Assembly (NCBI GenBank): GCA_949152475.1
Contig: OX424557.1
Span: 62,001-126,000, forward strand
Length of the DNA stretch: 64,000 nt
Reading direction: 5' to 3'
Source: Terebella lapidaria
Lineage: Eukaryota; Annelida; Polychaeta; Terebellida; Terebellidae
The stretch's first letter is position 1. The number at the start of each line of letters is the position of its first letter. The position numbers and the translations under genes were made by a program. Below the pieces are notes generated by a model. It ran no database searches. It saw nothing but the letters and a program-made list of their open reading frames with translations, and was not told where the DNA came from. Shown here piece by piece: positions 56,276 through 64,000 of the stretch.

Positions 56276-56946
56276 AATTTCGCTACCAAAAAATTTTGCA
56301 ACCATTAAGTTTCGCGATTTCGACCTCACCGCGAAAAACGCGAAACTTAATGGCCGCGAAACATTAATGGGTTTACAGTATTGCATGAATATTTTTCGAG
56401 TTATCGTCCGAAAACCAAGTCTCAAAATTAGCCTTGATTTCATCCTCACGGACCTCACGGACCTCGGATCTGGCTCAAAAATAATAGGGTTCTTCCACAA
56501 ATCATTTCTGACTAGTGGTGAAAATTTGACAAGGATCAATCAAGGCAATCTAAAGTTATCGTCCGGAAACCAAAACGACGGAAGAAGAAAAAAAAAAAAT
56601 AAAAATTCTGCTACAACCATAAAGGCATATATATATCTGCCGAAATGCCTTAACTCCAGTGATGAACATCAGTATAAAAGTGTGCTCTCCCTCCTGTGTG
56701 TTTTATTGTTATTTCAATTACAAAATTTCATTGATTATTTACTGTGTGTTATCATGGTTATTTCACATACTTTTTTGGTATGTATTAATGTTTATGAATT
56801 ATTTAGGCTACAGTACGGCAAAGTGTGTGCAGATCACAACCTGTTTTATTTTTTCATTCAATAAGAAAATGTGAGGCGAAAAGGAATGACGCACAATAGT
56901 CAACAGTTCTTGGATGACAGATAGCAAGTTACGATGAGAATGTTAT
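56276..56946. other. AT-rich spacer with short duplications
   Basis: gttatcgtccg(a/g)aaacca occurs at 56399 and 56560, and cacggacct is doubled at 56446-56465. The open frame at 56367-56864 is AT-driven, hydrophobic toward its end and without a recognisable domain; I do not call it a gene. Confidence 0.45.
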
Positions 56947-57662
56947 TGTGGCGATTTTGCCCAAAGATCGCGGCAGGAGTCTTCGCAAAACACTAGCTAG
57001 TATTACGGCCTATTTTTAGATCGCTCGAGTTCGGAGCGTGCGCTGCCTAGCAACGCACTGTACTTGATCGCGCCCAGTAAACTATAACAATGGTTTGACC
57101 TAGTCTCTCCCCCCGCCTCTTGGCTCGATATATACGCGAGCATTTTGCTTGGTCTGTGAGATTGTCCCAGAGCAAGCCAAGAGGCAGGACGAGAGGCTCG
57201 CCATGAGCTTTACATCCCTGTATCTCGGGTAAGGCCATGCGGGCCCTGGGGACGATTTCCATTGGGGGCCCGGGCTGGGGTAGAGACAGTTGCTGACTCG
57301 GGGGCGCAAGCCCTGTGGATCGCCGGTCTCTTCTCCACCCGGGGTGGTGTGACACAGGCTCTGGCAGACCGTCGGGCTGGCTCAGAGTTCCATCTCTGTG
57401 ACAGTGCCTTCGGCGAGGCCGGCCAGCAACATGCCCACGTGTACGGGTTCCGTGGTGCCGCTCCCATGGCACCTCGGGCTCTACATACGGCTACATTACC
57501 ATAACTATGTAATATGTATGTTGTAGTTAAGGAGTTGGTGAGATGCATTTGTTATGTCGTAGTGTATGACGGCCGGACTCGTTCCGGGCTGACTGTACCT
57601 GGTTGTAGTGTTCCGTAGAGTAGTGCCGGACGCCCTGTAGCGGGCGCCCGCCGAACTTTACA
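56947..57662 (+). repeat. 5' LTR of the GC-rich Ty3/Gypsy fossil
   Basis: Has a TATA-like cgatatatacgcg near 57124 and the same termini and core blocks as the solo LTR at 28160-28943, but lacks that copy's internal ccgttccgga expansion. The palindromic ccctgtagcgggcgcc near its end is shared by both. Confidence 0.88.
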
Positions 57663-60600
57663 GTGGTGCTGAGTGACCAGGGTCAGCCCGACGGCGTTCC
57701 ATAGCAGCCTACCGTCACAGTTCCTTTGCTCCCTCGTCCCTGGGGACCGTCTGCTCCTCCGGGACCAGATAGTAAGAATGACTAAACCAAAAGGGAAGGG
57801 AAAGAGAGGTAGCAGTGTCGCGGACCACACCCGGTCGCGCGACAGCTGTGAGCAGCCCTCGGGCGGCTCCGGCGAGAGACAAAGGAGCACGGAGACCTCC
57901 GCTAACCGGACCCCGTCTGCGGACACGGTCCACCCTGCAGAGTCGACTCCAGGACCCTTGACTCCATCTCAGGACGTTGAGTCGAGCTCTGCGGGGCCGC
58001 AACAGAAATTGCTGCCGGAGCTTAGTCTCGGCGGGTTAGGCGCGGTTGGTGGAGCCGGGAACGACTTCATGCCGCGCGCACCTACGTCCGGAAGTGGGCC
58101 GCAGCAGGTGGCACTCTCCCAGGGGGCATCTCCGGATGTCCGGGATCGAGTGAACGCCGGCGCGAGCACCTCCGGACAAGTGGACCAGCAGTACCGGATG
58201 CCCATTCCGGCCGTGAGAGCCCCTCGTCCGGATTCCGGACGGTTCGCACCAGGTGCAGTGGACCAACTCACTAATACCTTGGGTGGGTTGGCTCCGCTGG
58301 GGCGCTACGACCGCGCCTGGTCGCCACATCAGGGACGACCTGACCGAAGGGACCGCTCACCTTCTCCACAGTCCAGGAACCCTCCGGGGTCTTTGTCGGA
58401 GAGGGAGAAGTGGCTGATTTCCACGGCACTTGAACAGTTCAAGTTGAATCAGGCCACTCAGAGTGTTGACCCGACGGTCCCCTACGCTACGGGGATGACT
58501 GGGCCCCCGGCTCCTCCCCCAGTCCTCTCAAGTCCGCAGACGCCGGTGGTCCCCGCAATGGGATCCGCGCCTGCTCAGCGACTTGGAGGCACCACGCCGG
58601 CTGCAGCTCCGACCGTTCCGGTGGCCGGACTTAGTGCTGCGTGGTCAGGCTATCCTGGCAGTCAGGGTGCATCGGGCATACTGTGGCAACCGGCGGCTCC
58701 GGCCGAGAGCTACGCCAGCTATGCCGCCCCGTCTGGAGCCTACCCAGTGGGTTCGATGGGAGTCCCAGCCGCACCAAGTCAGGGTAGTATGACAGCGGGA
58801 ATGTACCCGACGGCAAGCATGAGCTACCCTGCCCCCATGCCAGCGGCGTCGATGTCTGCCCCAGCGGACTCCGCCGTGGGAGCGGGTGGTACACGGGCCT
58901 TGCCGACCTACACTGCCGACCCCGGAGCCGATTACGCCGGTCGAGTGCGCTCTCCACGTGACAAGGCGCCCGACCAGTCATCATGGCGGAAACGGTTTAA
59001 CGGGGACAATGCCGATTTGGAGGATTACTTACTCCAGATATGGCAGACGGCAGTGTATGAAGGATGGACCCAGCTCGAGGCTGGACATATCCTCTCGGGG
59101 AGCTTAGAGGGTAAAGCTCTCCATGTTATGCAGTGTCTGCCGGTGGGAGCAGTGACTTTCGGCGAGGTTGTGCGGCAACTACGCCTACTGTTCACCCCGA
59201 CGACCAACAGGCGGCAGTTTGAACGGGAGTTCAAAGCGCGGGTCCGCCTACCGACTGAATCCGTTACCGAGTATGCTTTCAATTTGCGCATACTCGGCCG
59301 GAGGGCTTATCCGGACATGGATGCCGGTCGGTTTGAAACGATGATGATCAATCAGTTCATCGATGGCCAGCCATACCACATTGCTTACGGGCTGGCCACC
59401 CATGAAAAACGATCGATGGAGGAGGCAATCAACTCCGCCATTGCGTTAGAGGTAGCTGTCCGTCCAAGACAGATGCCTCCGGCCCCGGCTACGGCCCCGG
59501 CTGCGGCCCCGGCTGTACTCACGCAAGCGGCGGCTCCGTCTCCGGCCGCAGCATCGCAGGTGACCCCATGGTCGGCCCGGCTCCCCGAGCACCCACTGTG
59601 GAGTCCAACCCTCAGTGGGTTGGTTCACCGGCACCCCCGCTAGGGATGCCTGTACAAGTGGCACCAGCTGTCGCGTCATGCCCGTCCTCAGACGAGTGTG
59701 ACTATGAGGAGTATGATTTCAGCACCGCGCAGATGATTGCGTACTGCGCCGGAATAGACTCTCCGGGCCCTGCCGAGTGTCGTGCGTTCGCCTCCGGACC
59801 AGCTCAGAACCGTCCCTGCTATTTCTGCGGAAAACAGGGAAAAACGGATCTTCCCAATCCGCGCCGGAGTAACTACCCTCGGCCTGGTCCACAGGGACAG
59901 CAAGGCCGCCCCTTTCAGAAGGGAAACTGAAATCGGACGTGGTGGCGACCAACATTGCGTCCGGGGACAGTAGTTCCGTGGCGCCGGACGCCTCCTCACC
60001 CGCTGATGAGCCGGACGACCCTCAAGTAGATATAACTTCTCTGGAAGTGGTCCTTGAGGATCAGTCTAGCTCCTCCGCAGCTGAGGCGGACAACGAGGAT
60101 TCCGTAGCTGAGCCCAGTGTTCCGGATGATTCCGATCATCCGGTGTGCGCACTGGTGAGGGACCCCTGCTGGTACCTGCCCCTGTCTTTTGGACAGGAGC
60201 CAGTCCGGTTCCTCGTAGACTCTGGCTCGGAGGTTACCATCGTAGCCACAGGAACCTTTAAGCGTGAGCCAGCGCTCCACGACATGGTGTTGCAGGATCC
60301 CGGGCGTTACACACTCCACGGAGCGGGTAACAATAGCATCCATATCCACGGTATAATCGATCTGCCTATTACTCTTGGGGACAAGATGTATATCACAGAG
60401 GCAATCGTCGTGGATATCGGAGCGCCTGGGATAATTGGGATGAACTTTCTGCGGATCCACCGGGTAATCGCTAACTTCTGTTCTGGCGAGCTCGGGATGG
60501 GAGAGGACACCCACTTTCTCTTCCGCTCGGGTCCGAGCAAGTCATTCCAACTCCGGGCGGCGCGTACTACAGTAGTGCCGCCTATGAGCGAGATCATCAT

Positions 60601-61869
60601 TGAGGCGAGGCGGCGTCGTCCCCGCATGCCCCTCGATGGTTGTCCGTGTGTAGTGCAGCCGGTGAGCAGTTTTGCCCAAGGAACCGGACTCGTGCTGGGT
60701 GGGGCTCTGGTCAAGTCCAATGCCCGCACGATGCCCATCCTTGTGGTAAATCCCACGGATGTTCCCGTTGTACTGAGGCGCGGTTGTGTAGCAGCTACCG
60801 CAGCACCCGCGTCATCGAGTCGTGTCATCCCTGACGATCCTGTCTGCCGCGCTGCGTGCAGAGACCGTTCACCCTGCCGGACCATCTGGAATCTAGAGTT
60901 CCGAAGGACCAGCTGGATGAAGATCAGCGTCAAGCTCTCCGCAAGCTGCTCCGGCAGTATGCGGATGTGTTTATGAGTCCGGACGATGCGGTTGGCAAGA
61001 CGGACGTTGCCAAACACCGCATCGACCTCCAAGACGAGCGTCCCATTAAACAGCGTCTACGGCGAGCAGCGATCGTGCACCAAGAGGTCATAGACCGGGA
61101 GGTTCAGAAGATGCTCGAGCTAGACATCATCGAACCCAGTGATAGCCCTTGGGTGAGTCCTGTGGTTATGGTGAAGAAGGATGGCTCGTGGAGGTTCTGC
61201 GTGGACTATCGGAAGTTAAACGATGCCACGCGGAAGGACTCATATCCTCTCCCGCACGTCGAGGATACCTTCGATTCCCTGGCCGGATCGCACTACTTTT
61301 GTGCTCTGGATCTGGCCTCCGGGTATTGGCAGGTTGAGATGGAGGAGAGCGATAGGGCGAAGACTGCCTTCGTTACCAAGAACGGGCTCTACCAATTTAA
61401 GGTAATGCCGTTCGGGCTCTGTAACGCGCCAGCGACGTTCGAGCGCCTCATGGAGATGGTACTTAAAGGGTTCCTCTGGAAGCGATGTATGGTCTACATC
61501 GACGATGTCGTCGTGTATGGCCGGTCGTTCGAGGAAACCCTCACCAACCTCCAGATGGTGCTCCATCGCGTCCGCGAAGCAGGCCTTAAGTTGAAGCCAA
61601 GTAAGTGCGAGCTGTTCGCGCAGGAGATCCTGTACTTGGGCTTCATGGTAATGGGCACCGGAGTTAGACCAGACCCCAAGAAGCTAGAGGCCGTCAAGAA
61701 CTGGCCTCGCCCTTGCAGCGTGGCGGACGGGAGGTCCTTTTGGGCTTCGCGAGTTACCACCGCCGGTTTGTGCGAGGTTTTGCAGAGATCGCGTGCCCCC
61801 TTACTAGCCTCACGGAAAAGGGCGTCGATTTCGTCTGGTCGGCTGAGCAGGAAATCCGGAGGACCTAAG

Positions 61870-64000
61870 CCGCTGGCGCCTAAGCCGGACGGCAAGTCAG
61901 GGTCCTCCGCCAAGTCCGGGGGTACCAAGGCGCCAAATCCTTCGGCAAGCGGTGCGGACGGTACCTCCGCAAAGTCCGACGGGGTGCGGGAGGTTCCGGC
62001 AAGCAGGCGCCCTCCGGGGCACCAAAAGGAACCTCCTCCGGCAAATCCTCGCGGCGGAGAGCGGGTCCAGTCCAGTGGACCAAGGGCGGCCCTTGCCACA
62101 GAAGGGAGACCTCCGGTTGGAGCTCCTTCGCCGGCAAGCGGAAAAGGACGGGGCTACGGACCTGTCCGACGCCGCACTGGACGCAGGGTGGCGAGCTTAC
62201 TGCGACGAACTGCAGAAAGCTGTCGCTCAGCAACGCGCGCAGAGTGTGCCTCGACAACCCAGGTCGAGCGGTCGTTCGGGGGCGTCCAAACACAAACGGA
62301 CGTCTTCGGAGCAGCCTTTCATCCAGAGGCTGCGGGCTGGTATGGGCCCCGAGCTCCCTGGTGTGCGTCAAGGGCACACGTTTCTTGCGCGTTATGGCAG
62401 GGACGCGTACAACCGACGTTTGCGGAGGGGGGAATGACGGCCGACACGCCTTTTACAAGGCCTCGTCCATGGACGAGGAGCGTGCCGGGCTGGCACTCGT
62501 GACGGAGAGTGGAGTACTCTGCCCTCTCTGTCCGCATTCCCTTATCGGGTATAAGGACCCGCATCGTGCGCTCAATCGGGATTGTAGGTATCCTTCCTAC
62601 GACCATTTGAGCCGGCACATCGCGGGTTACCATTACCCCTGGGTGAAGTTGTTTGTCTGTCGACGGTGCTACCCTCGTAGCCCTGAGGAGAAATACTTCC
62701 CCAGTTTGGAGGCCTTGAACAACCACTGTGCTGGTGCTCACTACGGTGAGGGACTTCACACCGGTGAGGAGGAAGTCGGGCCTGTATTCAATTTTGGATT
62801 CATTCCACCTCGGGTGGCGACGTCTATGACTACGTCAGGGACGTCGAAGAAGCGCGTTTTTCACTACGGTCCATGGCGCTTTGCACAGCGCGTCATGGAC
62901 GATGCTTGGAAACAGTCTGGCGTCGTGTCTGCGGGCTCGAGCTACACAGCTCGCCTGATGGCATCGATGACCAAGACCCCGGCGGAGTACCAGGCGGCGG
63001 AAGCCGCCCGGACAGCAGCTGAGGCTGTCCGTCAACCGCCTGCGACTCCAGTAGTGGAAGAACGGAACCGGGTTACTATGATAGTGTCGGAGATGCCGCA
63101 GATCGCGGCACAGACACGCGTGGCATCCCCCAAGCGTCCGCCCCAGCCAAAGACTCAGGGGAAAGGCTCGTCCGCCGGAACGGATCCGGTCCGGACGATG
63201 CCCCTGCAGTCTCCGGGCGCCTTGACGCAGGAGGATTAACCGGGCTTGCTGGAAGTGACGGTCCCTGTGGGTCCGTCAGAGGGACGTGTGGTGTCTGGCA
63301 CCACCGCCTCCTCGAGTTCCACGTCGGTGGTCAGGCCTAAGACCCCACGTGAAACTCCTTCCACTGCAAGTAGTTCCGGACGTGCGGCACCTCTCTCGAG
63401 GTCCACATCCGCGTCTTTTGTTCCGATTGCGGGAACGTCCGCGGGATGACAAAGTTTAGCCTCCCTGAACATGGACACCCTCAATCTGGCGGAAGATGTG
63501 CTCCGACAGTTCGGATCTGAGGCTGCCAGCGCCTACGCGACTCTCCGCGAGTCTGTGGGCCAGGCGGTCGGCCATTGCCGTGATGGTTTAGATCAGATAC
63601 CGTCGGATCCAGCGTTGGCAAGCCTGCCGGTCCCTCGCGCCATTGGTGACTTGGGATCCACAGGTGTAGCCGTGTTGACCCGCGCGAGAGGAGTACCCCT
63701 GGGACCACCCCCAGCGTGGTAGGCTCACTCAGACCGCGGAGTACCTCGTTGCGGAGATGGACCGCTCTCTGGAACGGCTTAGCCGGTACCGTGCGGAGGC
63801 CTCTCGTGGCGCGTGCCACCTTGCACATGACCAAGGCCTCATGGAAGGTACCCGGCAGGAGCCTTGAGAGCTTCCGGACTTTGTCGGCCGACTGTGAACG
63901 GCGCGCTTTCGCCCAAGGGCAAGCCGCCGCCCGCGCCGAGCAGTCCGAAAGGACCTCCGTCTCCCCCGAGATGACCGCACAGATGGAACAACTGGAGGCT
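61870..64000 (+). other. Foreign GC-rich coding-like segment inside the Gypsy fossil
   Basis: After the reverse transcriptase region, the sequence becomes a Lys/Ser/Pro/Gly low-complexity stretch (GKSGSSAKSGGTKAP), then a block with KGDLRLELLRRQAEKD and YCDELQKAVAQQ, the finger-bearing frame at 62469-63239, and further open frames rich in Ser/Thr/Val/Pro and in possible coiled coil (MDRSLERLSRYRAEASRG). None resembles RNase H or integrase. Several overlapping frames are used, so this part is also broken or lies in another element. Its right end is outside the window. Confidence 0.6.
62469..63239 (+). CDS. Unknown 256-residue protein with two C2H2-like zinc fingers
   Basis: The frame starts MDEERAGLALVTESG and stops at 63237. 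Two finger-like motifs lie in tandem: C18, C21, H50, H55 with the core YPSYDHLSRHIAGYH, and C64, C67, H86, H91 with the core FPSLEALNNHCAGAH. Both follow an aromatic-x5-Leu-x2-His-x4-His pattern, so they look like duplicated fingers, the first with a long insert. The C-terminal half (residues 110-256) is Ala/Pro/Arg-rich and probably disordered, ending TMPLQSPGALTQED. Codon and GC usage match the adjacent gag-pol. It could be an accessory or captured gene of the retroelement, or part of another element inserted there. The family is not recognised. Confidence 0.5.
   Translation: MDEERAGLALVTESGVLCPLCPHSLIGYKDPHRALNRDCRYPSYDHLSRHIAGYHYPWVKLFVCRRCYPRSPEEKYFPSLEALNNHCAGAHYGEGLHTGEEEVGPVFNFGFIPPRVATSMTTSGTSKKRVFHYGPWRFAQRVMDDAWKQSGVVSAGSSYTARLMASMTKTPAEYQAAEAARTAAEAVRQPPATPVVEERNRVTMIVSEMPQIAAQTRVASPKRPPQPKTQGKGSSAGTDPVRTMPLQSPGALTQED

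Larger units (their letters stand above)
56947..64000 (+). mobile_element. Ty3/Gypsy LTR retrotransposon fossil, GC-rich, continuing past the window
   Basis: A 716-bp LTR (56947-57662, TGTGG...TTTACA) is followed at once by TGGTGCTGAGTGACC, in the position of a primer-binding site, and a gag region (57779 to about 59900) with a long Pro/Ala/Gly-rich N-part, a retrotransposon gag domain (near 58970-59460) and a CYFCGKQG knuckle remnant. Next come an aspartic protease (VDSGSEVTIV, near 60210) and a reverse transcriptase (61000-61700; PFGLCNAP, YIDDVVVYG). RNase H and integrase are not seen: sequence changes to unrelated coding-like DNA near 61870. The fossil is broken, with at least three frame interruptions and a truncated pol. 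No second LTR lies in the window. Divergence from the solo LTR implies an old family. Confidence 0.85.

Noticed and set aside
56367-56864. 165-codon plus-strand gene
   Set aside because: AT-driven composition, overlaps short duplications, no domain, no promoter or splice context.

Overview
The window is eukaryotic, intron-bearing and dominated by repeats. It most resembles a repeat-rich marine invertebrate genome (a mollusc or similar); the sequence alone does not fix the species. There are no operons or other prokaryotic signals. Most of the 64 kb is satellite arrays, DNA transposons, LTR-retrotransposon fossils and one very abundant dispersed family. The only candidate host gene is two phase-compatible exons on the minus strand (43678-43913 and 30650-31113) of a Pro/Gln-rich protein I do not recognise.

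Layout. 1-2790: 22-bp minisatellite that grades into an 84-bp higher-order repeat. 2809-3784: first copy of the dispersed family. 4880-11925: 95-bp satellite (about 70 copies) holding a tRNA-derived SINE. 11935-15960: 121-bp satellite with a 586-588-bp higher-order period. 15974-18069: a segment bounded by inverted repeats. 18177-29992: an 11.8-kb ISL2EU-type DNA transposon with 32-bp terminal inverted repeats and a TA target duplication. It encodes a THAP-DDE transposase (+) and a SWIM-YqaJ nuclease-like protein (-), and has been invaded by a MITE, a structurally complete Ty3/Gypsy element and a solo LTR. 31380-33850: 66-bp minisatellite. 35084-55510: almost continuous head-to-tail copies of the dispersed family, interrupted by a minisatellite and a host exon. 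55511-56946: short repeats. 56947-64000: a GC-rich Ty3/Gypsy fossil that runs off the window and whose pol gives way to unrelated coding sequence with paired C2H2-like fingers.

The two genes of the ISL2EU element converge. Each sits behind an inverted copy of the same roughly 77-bp promoter-like block with a palindromic CRE (TGACGTCA), about 80 bp before each start codon, so both were probably expressed together. Both reading frames are now broken.

The dispersed family (called family H here) has subterminal inverted repeats (GGTTACCGGAC / GTCCGGTAACC) set asymmetrically, a hairpin and a (GAC)n microsatellite near one end, A/T-rich junctions without visible target duplication, and head-to-tail concatemers. 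I infer a Helentron-associated (HINE-like) rolling-circle element. Its internal repeats carry very many AGGTCA nuclear-receptor half-sites, including canonical DR1 sites, so it has spread a dense field of potential receptor-binding sites around the host exons.
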